In this document: positions 16,505 through 26,756 of the stretch, piece by piece | Layout of the letters: each line of letters opens with the position of its first letter | How positions within the stretch are numbered: the first letter of the stretch is position 1 | NCBI RefSeq assembly: GCF_014199205.1 | Contig: NZ_JACIJD010000007.1 | Span: 1 to 64,000 of the forward strand | Direction of reading: 5' to 3' | DNA from: Muricoccus pecuniae | Lineage (GTDB): Bacteria; Pseudomonadota; Alphaproteobacteria; Acetobacterales; Acetobacteraceae | Length of the DNA stretch: 64,000 bases | Notes under the pieces: generated by a model | Database searches by the model: none | Told to the model about the DNA's origin: nothing | What the model saw: only the letters and a program-made list of their open reading frames with translations | Made by a program: the position numbers and the translations under genes

Positions 16505-17443
16505 ATGGGCCGCCACGCCGTCCAGCGATTGCTGATGGCCATCCCCGTCCTGTTCGGGGTGGTGCTGGTGGGCTTCCTGCTGATGCAGGTCGTGCCGAAC
16601 GACCCGGCGCTGGTGCGCGCCGGCCCTTCCGCCACGCCCGACGTGATCGCGGCGATCCGCCGCGACATGGGGCTGGACCGGCCGCTCTACGAGCAGTTCG
16701 GCCTCTATCTCTGGCGGTTAGCGCATGGGGATCTCGGCGTCTCCATCATCAACAACGTCCCGGTGGTGCAGGAGCTGGCGAGCACGGTCGGCCCGACGCT
16801 GGAGCTGATGTTCGCGAGCCTCATCTGGTCCATCCCGATCGGCATCGCGCTCGGCACGGCCGGCGCCTACTGGCGCGGGCGGCTGGTGGACCGGATCATC
16901 ACCGCCTTCGCGGTGGCGGGCGGCTCCATCCCGGTCTTCTTTCTCGGCCTGCTGCTGATCTGGTATGTCGGCTTCAAGCTGCAGCTGCTGCCCTTCACCG
17001 GGCGCAGCGGCCCGCTCTGGAGCGAGGAGGGGCTGAAAGGCATCCTCCTGCCCGCGCTCACCCTCGGCGGCACCTTCATCGGCCCCGTCGCGCGCATGAC
17101 GCGCACGGCCGTGCTCGACGTGCTGGGCGTGGAACACGTCCGCACCGCGCGGGCGAAGGGGCTGGGCGAGTTCCGCGTCGTCACGCGCCACGCGCTGCGC
17201 AACGCGCTGATCCCCGTCGTCACGCTGATCGGCTTGCAGATCGGCTTCCTCCTCGGCGGCGCGGTCGTGACGGAAACGGTGTTCTCCTGGCCCGGCGTGG
17301 GGCGGCTGGCCGTGGGCGCGATCCTCTCGGCCGACTTCCCGATGGCGCAGGGCACGATCATCGTCCTCTCCCTCGGCTTTATCCTTATCAACCTGGTGGT
17401 GGACGTCCTCTACGCCGCCCTCGATCCCCGGATGCGGAGCTGA
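16505..17443 (+). CDS. ABC transporter permease, DppB/OppB type
   Basis: 312 aa with six membrane segments. Hallmarks are the N-terminal RLLMAIPVLFGVVLVGFLLMQ helix, the periplasmic RRDMGLDRPLYEQFGLYL segment and the ATPase-coupling loop EHVRTARAKGLGEFRVVTRHALRNALIPV. It forms a heterodimer with the next gene product and imports a peptide-like or amide-containing solute delivered by the binding protein at 18345. Starts 4 bp after the amidohydrolase. Confidence 0.9.
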   Translation: MGRHAVQRLLMAIPVLFGVVLVGFLLMQVVPNDPALVRAGPSATPDVIAAIRRDMGLDRPLYEQFGLYLWRLAHGDLGVSIINNVPVVQELASTVGPTLELMFASLIWSIPIGIALGTAGAYWRGRLVDRIITAFAVAGGSIPVFFLGLLLIWYVGFKLQLLPFTGRSGPLWSEEGLKGILLPALTLGGTFIGPVARMTRTAVLDVLGVEHVRTARAKGLGEFRVVTRHALRNALIPVVTLIGLQIGFLLGGAVVTETVFSWPGVGRLAVGAILSADFPMAQGTIIVLSLGFILINLVVDVLYAALDPRMRS

Positions 17444-18327
17444 TGAGCGCGGCGCTGGAAACACCGACCCTCCCCGCCGAAGCCGCGCCGCCGAAGCGGC
17501 CGGGAACGCTGGCGCGGCTGCTGCGGGAGCCGGCGGCGGCCATCTCGCTGCTGCTCGTCCTGCTGATGATCGGGGCGGCCGCCCTCGCGCCGGTGCTGGC
17601 GCCGACCGACCCTTATGACAACGACCTCGCCGTCGCCATGCAGGCCCCCGGCTCGCCCGGGCTGCCCCTGGGCGCGGACGCGCAGGGGCGAAACCTCGTC
17701 ACGCGCCTGCTCTACGGGCTCAGGATCACCCTGCTCATGGGGCTCGCCTCGGTGCTGCTGGGCGGAGGCATCGGGGCGCTGCTCGGATTCACGGCGGCGT
17801 TCTACCGGCGGGTGGACGGGCTGATCATGCGGCTGATGGACGTGATGCTCTCCTTCCCCGCCATCCTCTTCGGCCTGGCGCTGGCGGCGATCTTCGGCCC
17901 CGGCATCCCGGCGGTGGTGCTGGCGCTCTCGGTTGCCACCGTGCCGCTGATGGCGCGCATCGTGCGCGGCTCCGCGCTCGCGGTGATGGGGCTGGACTAC
18001 ATCGAGGCGGCGCGGGCGACCGGCATGTCGGATGCGCGGATCATCCTCCGCCACGTCGCGCCGAACTGCCTCTCTTCCATCTTCGTCTTCGCGACGCTGC
18101 GCTTCGGGCAGGTGATCCTGCTGGGCTCCGCGCTCTCCTTCCTCGGCCTCGGCGCGCAGCCGCCGACGCCGGAGCTGGGCGCCATGGCGAGCGACGGGCG
18201 CAACTTCCTGTTCTTCGCGCCGCATATCGCGGTGATCCCGTGCGTCGCCATCTTCGCGGTGGTGCTCGCCTTCAACGTGCTGGGGGACGCACTGCGGGAC
18301 GCGCTCGACCCCCGGCTCCGCGCGTGA
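17443..18327 (+). CDS. ABC transporter permease, DppC/OppC type
   Basis: 294 aa. The N-terminal OppC leader helix is followed by GADAQGRNLVTRLLYGLRITL, the family's GTDxxGRD-type motif, and the coupling loop DYIEAARATGMSDARIILRHVAPN. The start overlaps the stop of the first permease (TGATG). It ends with ALRDALDPRLRA, usual for DppC. Confidence 0.92.
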   Translation: MSAALETPTLPAEAAPPKRPGTLARLLREPAAAISLLLVLLMIGAAALAPVLAPTDPYDNDLAVAMQAPGSPGLPLGADAQGRNLVTRLLYGLRITLLMGLASVLLGGGIGALLGFTAAFYRRVDGLIMRLMDVMLSFPAILFGLALAAIFGPGIPAVVLALSVATVPLMARIVRGSALAVMGLDYIEAARATGMSDARIILRHVAPNCLSSIFVFATLRFGQVILLGSALSFLGLGAQPPTPELGAMASDGRNFLFFAPHIAVIPCVAIFAVVLAFNVLGDALRDALDPRLRA

Positions 18328-18344
18328 CAGAGAGGGACAGGACG

Positions 18345-19937
18345 ATGAAGAAGTGGCTTCTTGCCGGCATGGTGGCCATGGGCGCCGCGGCGCCCGCGGC
18401 CGAGGCGCTGGCCCAGGCGGCGCCGCGCAACACCCTCGTCGTGCTGCGCGAGATCGACGCGGACAACTACGATCCGCCCCGCTCCACCGCGCGCGGCGCG
18501 GGCGAGGTCGTGTACATGATGAGCGACACGCTCGTCTCGCTCGACTGGGACCAGAAGACGATCCGCCCGGGGCTGGCGGAGTCCTGGACCGTCTCCGAGG
18601 ACGGCAAGACCTACACCTTCAAGCTCCGCCGGGACGTCACCTTCTGCGACGGCAAGCCCTTTACCGCGCGCGACGTCGCCTACACCATCAAGCGCTGGGT
18701 CGATCCCGCCACCCGTTCCCCCGTGCGCTGGCGCGCGGGCCCGGTGGACGACGTGGTGGCGGTGGACGACTACACCGTCGAGTACAAGCTGAAGGAGCCC
18801 TATGGCGAGCTGCTCTACCAGCTCACCCTCTTCTTCGCCTCCGTCGTGGACCAGGCCACGGTCGAGAAGCTGGGCGCGAATTTCGGCGTGCAGGGCTTCA
18901 ACGGCACCGGGCCCTATTGCTGGGTTTCCTGGTCGCCGCGCCAGGACTTCGTGCTGCAGCGCCACCCGAACTACCGGTGGGGCCCGCCCATTTACCAGAA
19001 CCCCTCGCCGCAGGTGGAGCGGGTGATCTGGCGCGTCATCCCCGAGGCGAACACGCGGCTGGCGGCCATGCAGTCCGGCCAGGGCGACGTGACGCAGTAT
19101 GTCCCGCAATTCGCGATCCAGGGCCTGCGCAACGTCCCGACCGTGAAGCTGGCGCGCCAGGAGAACTACTTCTGGGACTTCTTCATGGGCTTCAAGGTGG
19201 ACAAGCCCGTGGTGAGCGACCCCGCGGTGCGCCGCGCGATCAACCTGGCCGTGAACCGCAGCGCCGTGGTGCAGGCCACCTTCTTCGGCGCGGCCGATCC
19301 GGCCGATGCCTATCTGAACCCCCGCGTCACCGGCTACGACGCCGAGGCCGCGAAGATGGTGCCGCAGTTCAACGCCGATGAGGCCCGCCGCGTGCTCGAC
19401 GAGGCCGGCTGGAAGCCCGGTGCGGACGGCGTGCGCGAGAAGGACGGGCAGCGCGCCTCCTTCCTCCTCTACGGCCTGCAGACGGCCGAGTGGCGCCGCA
19501 TGGCCGAGGCGATGCAGGCGGATCTCCGCCGCGTGGGCGTGGAGATGCGCGTCCAGCTCTGGGACGCCACGGTGGGCTGGGGCAAGCTGGCGACGCAGGA
19601 ATTCGACGCCTTCGTCATGTCCTATCCCTATATCTCCGCGACGGACGGCTTCGCCCTGTACTTCGACAGCGCCAACAAGCCGACGCCGAACCGCATGAAC
19701 TGGACGGACGCCGAGACCGACCGCCTGCTGCGCCAGGCCAAGACCGCGCTGACGGAGGGCGAGCGGAGCCAGGCCATCGCCGAGGCGCAGCGCCGCATCG
19801 TGAGCCAGAATGTCTGGGTGCCGCTGGCCCGCGAGCAGCTCTGGCTCGCCTCCTCCCAGCGGACGGAGGGCGCGCGGCCGCACGGCATCTACGGCGTCGG
19901 CCTCTACAAGGGCCTCGACATTCGCCTGACACGCTGA
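18345..19937 (+). CDS. ABC transporter substrate-binding protein, family 5 (DppA-like)
   Basis: 530 aa with a signal peptide ending near AEALAQA. SBP family 5 features: LAESWTVSEDGKTYTFKLRRDVTFCDGKPFTARDVAYTIKRW and VRRAINLAVNRSAVV. An extra Cys (FCDG) and GPYCWVSW are notable. Encoded between the permeases and the second amidohydrolase, so the ligand is probably a substrate of the neighbouring amidohydrolases. A GC hairpin follows its stop. Confidence 0.92.
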   Translation: MKKWLLAGMVAMGAAAPAAEALAQAAPRNTLVVLREIDADNYDPPRSTARGAGEVVYMMSDTLVSLDWDQKTIRPGLAESWTVSEDGKTYTFKLRRDVTFCDGKPFTARDVAYTIKRWVDPATRSPVRWRAGPVDDVVAVDDYTVEYKLKEPYGELLYQLTLFFASVVDQATVEKLGANFGVQGFNGTGPYCWVSWSPRQDFVLQRHPNYRWGPPIYQNPSPQVERVIWRVIPEANTRLAAMQSGQGDVTQYVPQFAIQGLRNVPTVKLARQENYFWDFFMGFKVDKPVVSDPAVRRAINLAVNRSAVVQATFFGAADPADAYLNPRVTGYDAEAAKMVPQFNADEARRVLDEAGWKPGADGVREKDGQRASFLLYGLQTAEWRRMAEAMQADLRRVGVEMRVQLWDATVGWGKLATQEFDAFVMSYPYISATDGFALYFDSANKPTPNRMNWTDAETDRLLRQAKTALTEGERSQAIAEAQRRIVSQNVWVPLAREQLWLASSQRTEGARPHGIYGVGLYKGLDIRLTR

Positions 19938-19947
19938 GACCGGGCAG

Positions 19948-19967
19948 GGGCGGCGGCACCGCCGCCC
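19948..19967 (+). other. Stem-loop after the binding-protein gene
   Basis: A perfect 9-bp inverted repeat (gggcggcgg/ccgccgccc) with a 2-base loop lies 10 bases past the stop. Like the one after pstS it probably shields the abundant binding-protein message or damps downstream expression. Confidence 0.6.
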
Positions 19968-19987
19968 ACCCATCTGGGGGACGAGCC

Positions 19988-21411
19988 ATGACCACCACCG
20001 TTATCCGCGACGCCGATGTTGTCGTTGCCTGGGACGCCTCGGCAAAGCGCCACGTCTATCTCACCGGCGCCGACATCGCCTTCGAGGGCGGCATCATCAC
20101 CTATGTCGGCCGCGGCTATACCGGCCCGGCGGAGGAGGAGGTCGGCGGCCGCGGACTGATGGTTATGCCGGGGCTGGTGAACATCCACTCCCACCCCTCC
20201 AGCGAGCCCATGAACAAGGGGCTGCTGGACGAGATCGGCTCGCCCGGGCTCTACAACTCGTCTCTCTACGAGTACATGCCGATCTTCCGCGCGGATTCGG
20301 GCGCGGTGCCGAGCTGCGTGCGCGTGGCGCTGAGCGAGCTGCTGCTCTCTGGCGTCACCACCGTCGCGGATCTCTCCATGGCGCATCCGGGCTGGCTGGA
20401 CCTGCTGGCGGGATCCGGCATGCGCGTCTGCGTGGCGCCCATGTTCCGCTCCGCCCGCTGGTACACGAAGAACGGCCATGTGGTGGAGTACGAGTGGGAC
20501 GAGGCCGCCGGCGAGAAGGCGATGGCCGAGGCGCTGCAACTCGTCGACCGCGCGCAGCAGCACGAGTGCGGCCGCCTCTTCGGCATGGTGGTGCCCGCGC
20601 AGATCGACACCTGCGCCCCCGGACTGCTGCGCGAGAGCAGCCAGGAGGCGGCGGCGCGCGGCCTCTCCTGGCAGATCCACGCGGCGCAGTCGGTAGTGGA
20701 GTTCCACGAGATCACCCGGCGGCACGGCTACACCCCCATCGGCTGGCTCGACAGCATGGGGCTGCTGAACGAGCGCGCCATCATCGGCCACGGCATCTTC
20801 CTCGACGACCATCCCTCCACGCCCTGGCACACGAGCACCGACCTCTCCCGCCTGGCGGAGACGGGAACGACGGTCGCGCACTGCCCGACCGTCTTCGCGC
20901 GCCGCGGCATCACCATGAAGAACTTCGGCCGCTACAAGCGCGCGGGCGTGAACATGGGGCTGGGGACCGACACCTATCCCCACAACATGCTCGATGAGAT
21001 GCGGCTCGTCGGCTATCTCGCCCGCACCCAGGCTACCGATCCACGGGCGGTCACGACGACCGAGATCTTCGACGCCGCGACGATCGGCGGCGCCCGCGCG
21101 CTCGGGCGCGAGGACATCGGCCGCCTCGCCGCGGGATGCCGCGCCGACATCGTGCTGGTGAATGCGGAGCACCCCATGATGCGCCCGGGCCGCGATCCCG
21201 TGCGCAGCCTCGTCTACGCGGCCGGGGACCGCGCGCTGCGGGACGTGTATGTGGACGGGCAGCTCGTCGTGAAGGACGGGATGGTGCTGACCATGGACTA
21301 CGAGGCCGCGGCGGCGGAGCTGCACGAGGCGCAGAAGCGCGTGCTCGACAGCGCCCCCTCGCAGGACTGGGCGCATCGCCCGGTGGAGGCCATCAGCCCG
21401 CCGAGCTTCCC

Positions 21412-21421
<10 letters not shown>
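19988..21421 (+). CDS. Amidohydrolase/deaminase family 1 (ATZ/TRZ-like)
   Basis: 477 aa. Metal-binding HxH in [10 protein letters not shown], His in SWQIHAAQS, the IIGHGIFLD strand, [10 protein letters not shown] and the catalytic Asp in [10 protein letters not shown]. This is the cytosine-deaminase/chlorohydrolase-like subgroup, which removes amino or substituent groups from N-heterocycles or guanidine-like compounds. It is unrelated in sequence to the other amidohydrolase in the operon (14863), so two different hydrolytic steps are likely. Its 3' end overlaps the next ATPase gene by 10 bp. Confidence 0.88.
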
Positions 21422-22412
<991 letters not shown>

Positions 22413-22416
<4 letters not shown>

Positions 22417-23516
22417 CCGAGGCGCCGCTTCTCGAGGCCGTGGGCGTCGCCAAGCACTACCCTGTGAAGAAGGGGCTGATCGTCTCGCGCCAGGTTGGCG
22501 CCGTGCGCGCGGTGGACGGCGTCTCCTTCGCGCTGAACCGCGGGGAGACCCTCGCCTTGGTGGGGGAGAGCGGCTGCGGCAAGTCCACCACCGCGCGCGT
22601 CGTCATGCGACTGATCGAGCCGACCGCCGGCGACATCCTCTTCAAGGGCCAGAACGTCACGGAGGTGGGCGGTGCCCGGCTGCGCGCCCTGCGGCGGCAC
22701 CTCCAGATCGTCTTCCAGGATCCCTATGCCAGCCTCAACCCGCGGCTGACGGTCGCGGACGCCGTCGCCGAGCCCATGGCGGTCCACGGCATCGGCAGCG
22801 CCGCCTCCCGCCGCGAGCGCGTGGTCGAGTTGCTGCGGCTGACGGGGCTGCGCCCCTTCCACGCGGACCGCTATCCCCATGAGTTCTCCGGCGGCCAGCG
22901 CCAGCGCATCGGCATCGCGCGCGCCCTCGCCGTGGAACCGGAGGTGGTGGTGCTGGACGAGCCGGTGTCGGCGCTCGACGTCTCGATCCAGGCCCAGGTC
23001 GTGAATCTGCTGGGGGACCTGCAGCAGCGCCTCGGCCTGTCCTATCTCTTCATCGCGCACGACCTCGCCGTGGTGAAGCACGTCGCGGACCGGGTCGCCG
23101 TGATGTATCTCGGCCGCATCGTGGAGGTGGCGCCGAAGCGCGCGCTCTTCTCCGATCCCCGGCACCCCTATACGCGTGCGCTGCTGGCCGCCATTCCGCG
23201 CCCGGATCCCTCCCGGCGCGGGACGGTCACGCCGCTGGGCGGGGACCTGCCGAGCCCCCTCGCCATTCCGAGCGGCTGCCGCTTCCACACGCGCTGCCCC
23301 CTGGCCCAGCCACTCTGCAAGGAGAGCGACCCGCCGCTGCGGGAGATCGCGCCCGGGCACACCAGCGCCTGCCACTTCGCCGAGGACCTGCCGCGCTTCG
23401 ACGCCGAGGCCGGGGCGGGGCTGGCCCCCGTCGCCGCGCGCCGCCTCGCCGCCTTCGCCGCGGCGCGGGAGTCCCGGACGGCCGAGCCGACCCCGGCCCC
23501 CGTGCCTGCCGCCTGA
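22413..23516 (+). CDS. ABC transporter ATPase, DppF/OppF type
   Basis: 367 aa. Walker [10 protein letters not shown], signature [15 protein letters not shown], Walker [14 protein letters not shown]-loop [12 protein letters not shown], and a Cys-containing C-terminal extension ([14 protein letters not shown]). The ATG at 22413 overlaps the previous stop (ATGA); a GTG at 22404 is the alternative. An Ala/Pro/Arg tail of about 40 residues is extra. With 16505, 17443, 18345 and 21412 it completes the importer. Confidence 0.93.
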
Positions 23517-23525
23517 GAGCCCATT

Positions 23526-23544
23526 GCCGGGCCGCCGGCCCGGC
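23526..23544 (+). other. GC hairpin before the alcohol dehydrogenase gene
   Basis: An 8-bp perfect inverted repeat (gccgggcc/ggcccggc) with a 3-base loop sits 10 bases after the ATPase stop. No T tract follows, so it may only partly separate the dehydrogenase from the transport operon. Confidence 0.5.
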
Positions 23545-23581
23545 CGCAGGATGCGCGCGAACAGATGGGGGAAGCGCTTCC

Positions 23582-24769
23582 GTGACCGTCACTCTCCTCG
23601 CGCCGCGGCTCATCCTCTCCGGCGGTGGCTCGGTTTCCAAGGTGGCGGAGGTGCTGGCACAGCTCGGCCTCTCCCGCCCGCTGGTCGTCACCGATCCCTG
23701 GATGGCCTCCTCCGGCACGGTCGAGCGGTGCCTGGAGCCGCTGCGCGCCGCCGGCATCACCCCCGGCCTGTTCCACGAGACCGTGCCGGACCCGACCGAC
23801 GAGGTGGTGGCGGCGGGCGTGCGCGCCTTCCGCGCCGGGGACTACGACTGCCTCATCGGTTTCGGCGGGGGCAGCCCGATGGACACGGCCAAGGCCATGG
23901 CCATCCTCGCGGCCGCGCCGGAGGGGGTGCATATCCGCGCCTTCAAGGTTCCGGCCGGGGCCAACAACGGCGCGGTGCCCGTGATCTGCATTCCCACCAC
24001 CGCCGGCACGGGCAGCGAGGCCACGCGCTTCACCGTCATCACCGATACCGCGAATGACGAGAAGATGCTCATCGCGGGGCTCGGCGCCCTGCCGCTGGCC
24101 GCCATCGTGGACCACCAGCTCACCTGGACCGTCCCGCCCCGCACCGTGGCCGATACGGGGGTGGACAGCCTCACCCACGCGCTGGAGGCCTTCGTCAGCA
24201 GGAAGGCCAACCCGTTCAGCGACGACTACGCCCGCCTCGCCATGCGCCTGATCGCGCCGAATCTCCGCCGCGCCTATGCCGATGCCCAGAACGGCGGGGG
24301 CGGCGCGCGGGACGAGGAAGCGCGGGAGGCGATGATGCGGGGGGCCATGCTCGCGGGCCTCGCCTTCTCCAACGCCTCCGTCGCGCTGGTCCACGGCATG
24401 TCCCGCCCGATCGGGGCGCATTTCCACGTGCCGCACGGGCTGTCCAACGCCATGCTGCTGCCGGCCGTGACCCGCTTCGGCCTGCAATCCGCCCTGCCGC
24501 GCTACGCCGAGGCCGCGCGCATCATGGGGGTGGCCGGGGAGGGGGAGGGCGACCAGTCCGCCGCCGCCCGGCTGGTGGAGGAGTTGGAGGCGCTGAACCG
24601 CGACCTCTCCGTGCCCAGTCCGGCATCCCACGGCATCGCGGCGGACCGCTGGGACGGGCTGCTGGAGACCATGGCCGCCCAGGCCCTCGCCTCCGGCAGC
24701 CCCGCGAACAACCCGCGCGTGCCCGATGCCGGGGAGATCGTCGCGCTCTACCGCGAGGTCTATGCCTGA
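23582..24769 (+). CDS. Iron-containing (group III) alcohol dehydrogenase
   Basis: 395 aa. The NAD-binding glycine motif GGGSPMDTAKA and metal ligands in GVDSLTHALEAFVS and LVHGMSRPIGAHFHVPHG are all present, typical of Fe-dependent dehydrogenases and close to maleylacetate reductases. PTTAGTGSEATRFTVITD is the family signature. GTG start 65 bp after the ABC genes. It is likely the oxidoreductase step of the same pathway, acting on an alcohol, aldehyde or semialdehyde formed by the aldolases. Confidence 0.9.
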   Translation: MTVTLLAPRLILSGGGSVSKVAEVLAQLGLSRPLVVTDPWMASSGTVERCLEPLRAAGITPGLFHETVPDPTDEVVAAGVRAFRAGDYDCLIGFGGGSPMDTAKAMAILAAAPEGVHIRAFKVPAGANNGAVPVICIPTTAGTGSEATRFTVITDTANDEKMLIAGLGALPLAAIVDHQLTWTVPPRTVADTGVDSLTHALEAFVSRKANPFSDDYARLAMRLIAPNLRRAYADAQNGGGGARDEEAREAMMRGAMLAGLAFSNASVALVHGMSRPIGAHFHVPHGLSNAMLLPAVTRFGLQSALPRYAEAARIMGVAGEGEGDQSAAARLVEELEALNRDLSVPSPASHGIAADRWDGLLETMAAQALASGSPANNPRVPDAGEIVALYREVYA

Positions 24770-24781
24770 AGCGGCCGCGCC

Positions 24782-25750
24782 CTAGCCGCCGCTGAGCGGC
24801 CAGGGAGAGGTCTCCCAGCGGCTGCGGAGATCACCGAGGTCCCGCATGGCCAGGGCGGACCAGGCCTCGGCGCCCAGGTGGTTCGGCAGGACGCCGCGCG
24901 CCTCCGCCTGGGCGAGGTATTCCGGGTCGGTCACGGCGGCGGCCATGGCGCGGGCGAGGCGCGCCGCCGCCTCGGGGTCGATCCCCGCAGGCGCCGCGAT
25001 CCCGCGCCGGAGCGCGACCTCCACGGGCAGATCAGCCTCCCGCAGCGTCGGCAGTTCCGGCAGCAGCGGGTGGCGGGTGGCGGAGGCAATGCCGAGGACG
25101 GCGAGCTTCCCGTCCCGCACCGCCCCGATCGCCTCCGGCAGGGTGAGAAGGGCGGCGCCGACATTGCCGGCGATGGCGGCCTGCCGCGCGGCGGCGGCGG
25201 AGGGAAAGTGGAGCTGCTCCATCGGCAGGAGCGGCGCGAGTTCCGCCGCGGCGATGGAGGCCGCGCTGACCGGCGGCGGAAGCCCCAGGGGGCGGCTCCC
25301 CCCGCGCGCGCGCAGCGCCTCCAGCTCCGTCCCCGGCGGGGCGAGCAGGACGACGGGCTCCTCCGTCACCGTGCCGAGAAGCCGGATCCGGCCGAGCAGC
25401 GGCGCGGCATTCCGCTCGACCACGCGCGCGACGAGAAAGGGGGTGGCGGCATAGGCCAGGACGGACCCGTCGCCCTTCGCTTCCGCGAGGTCGCGGATCG
25501 CGCCCAGCCCGCCCTCGCCGGCGCGGTTCACCACGCCCACCTGCACCCGCTTGAGATGCCGTTCCAGGAAGGGGGCGAAGCCGCGCACCCAGAGGTCCGC
25601 CGCGCTCCCCCCGGCCGCGCCGACCAGCAGCGTCACGGCCCGCGGCCTCGCGACGGCCGGGGTGTAGGGGATGGAGAACTGCGCCGCCGCCCCGCGCGCG
25701 CCGGCCGCGGCCAGGGCCAGCGCGCCGAGCAGCGCGCGCCGGGTGGTCAC
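24782..25750 (-). CDS. Bug/TctC-type tricarboxylate-family binding protein
   Basis: 322 aa. A signal peptide (ALLGALALAAAGARGAAAQ) precedes a Bug-type two-lobe domain; GGSAADLWVRGFAPFLERHL, GDGSVLAYAATPFLV and the LPELPTLREADLPVE segment match the family. Bug proteins normally feed TctAB permeases or act as sensors; none is nearby. The GTG start overlaps the secF stop by 3 bp, so it is translated with secDF. The overall sequence is Ala/Arg-rich and diverged. Confidence 0.8.
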   Translation of the reverse strand: MTTRRALLGALALAAAGARGAAAQFSIPYTPAVARPRAVTLLVGAAGGSAADLWVRGFAPFLERHLKRVQVGVVNRAGEGGLGAIRDLAEAKGDGSVLAYAATPFLVARVVERNAAPLLGRIRLLGTVTEEPVVLLAPPGTELEALRARGGSRPLGLPPPVSAASIAAAELAPLLPMEQLHFPSAAAARQAAIAGNVGAALLTLPEAIGAVRDGKLAVLGIASATRHPLLPELPTLREADLPVEVALRRGIAAPAGIDPEAAARLARAMAAAVTDPEYLAQAEARGVLPNHLGAEAWSALAMRDLGDLRSRWETSPWPLSGG

Positions 25751-26742
25751 CCCCGGCGTTCCGCGACCGTGCCGCCGGCGCGGGCCGGTTGCGGCGCGGC
25801 GGGCCTGGCCGCCGCCTCCGTGCCGCGCCGCAGCCGGTTCTCCCCGAGGAAGAGGAGGATGGGTGCAGCGATGAAGATCGAGGAGGAGGCGGAGACGACG
25901 ATGCCGAAGAGCATCACCCAGGCGAAGCCCGCCAGCGCGTCCCCGCCGAAGAGCGCCAGCGGCAGGGCGGAGAGGAACAGCGTCATGGAGGTGCCGAGCG
26001 TGCGGTTCAGCGTCTCGTTGATCGAGCGATCGATCAGTTCGCGCAGCGGCATCGTCTTGAACTTGCGCAGATTCTCCCGCATCCGGTCATAGACCACGAC
26101 CTTGTCGTTGGCCGAGAAGCCGATGATCGTCAGGATCGCCGCGATGGTGGTGAGGTTGAACTCGATCCGCGTGACGGCGAGGAAACCTACCACCTTCGTC
26201 GTGTCGAGGATGAGGGTGACGATGGCGCCCACCGCGAACTGCCACTCGAAGCGGAACCAGATGTAGATCAGCATCGCGCCGAGCGAGATGCCCAGAGCGA
26301 TCAGCCCGCCTGTGAACAGCTCGTCCGAGACGCGGTTGCCCACGGCCTCCGTGCGCAGGATGCGCGTGCCGGGCGCCGCCGCCTCGAGCGCACCGCGCAC
26401 CCGGGACACGGCCTGCTGGGTGGCCGCCTCCTCTCCCTGCACGGGCAGCCGGATGAGGACGGTGGAGGCGTCGCCGAACTCCTGGATGCCGACATCGCCG
26501 AGGTTCAGGCCGGAGACGGCGCCGCGGAGACCGCCGAGATCGGCCGGGCCCGGGGTGCGCGCCTCCATGATGATGCCGCCCCGGAAGTCGATCCCCTGCT
26601 CCAGCCCGGGATGGAAGGCGAGGATCACCGAGCCGATGGAGAGGATCGCCGAGACGACGAGCCCCGCGATCCGGCCGCGCATGAACTGAATGCGCGTGTC
26701 GTCCGGAACCAGCCGGAACAGGGGGCGGAGGAAGCCGGGCAT
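25747..26742 (-). CDS. secF: Protein translocase subunit SecF
   Basis: 331 aa, six membrane helices with the large periplasmic loop after the first. Family motifs: FRGGIIMEAR after helix 1, GFSANDKVVVYDRMREN and RSINETLNRTLGTSMT. The ATG at 26742 is 18 bp downstream of the secD stop. SecDF uses the proton gradient to pull exported proteins on the periplasmic side. A Pro/Ala/Arg-rich tail of about 25 residues is variable. Confidence 0.95.
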   Translation of the reverse strand: MPGFLRPLFRLVPDDTRIQFMRGRIAGLVVSAILSIGSVILAFHPGLEQGIDFRGGIIMEARTPGPADLGGLRGAVSGLNLGDVGIQEFGDASTVLIRLPVQGEEAATQQAVSRVRGALEAAAPGTRILRTEAVGNRVSDELFTGGLIALGISLGAMLIYIWFRFEWQFAVGAIVTLILDTTKVVGFLAVTRIEFNLTTIAAILTIIGFSANDKVVVYDRMRENLRKFKTMPLRELIDRSINETLNRTLGTSMTLFLSALPLALFGGDALAGFAWVMLFGIVVSASSSIFIAAPILLFLGENRLRRGTEAAARPAAPQPARAGGTVAERRG

Positions 26743-26756
26743 GGGTTTCTTCCCTC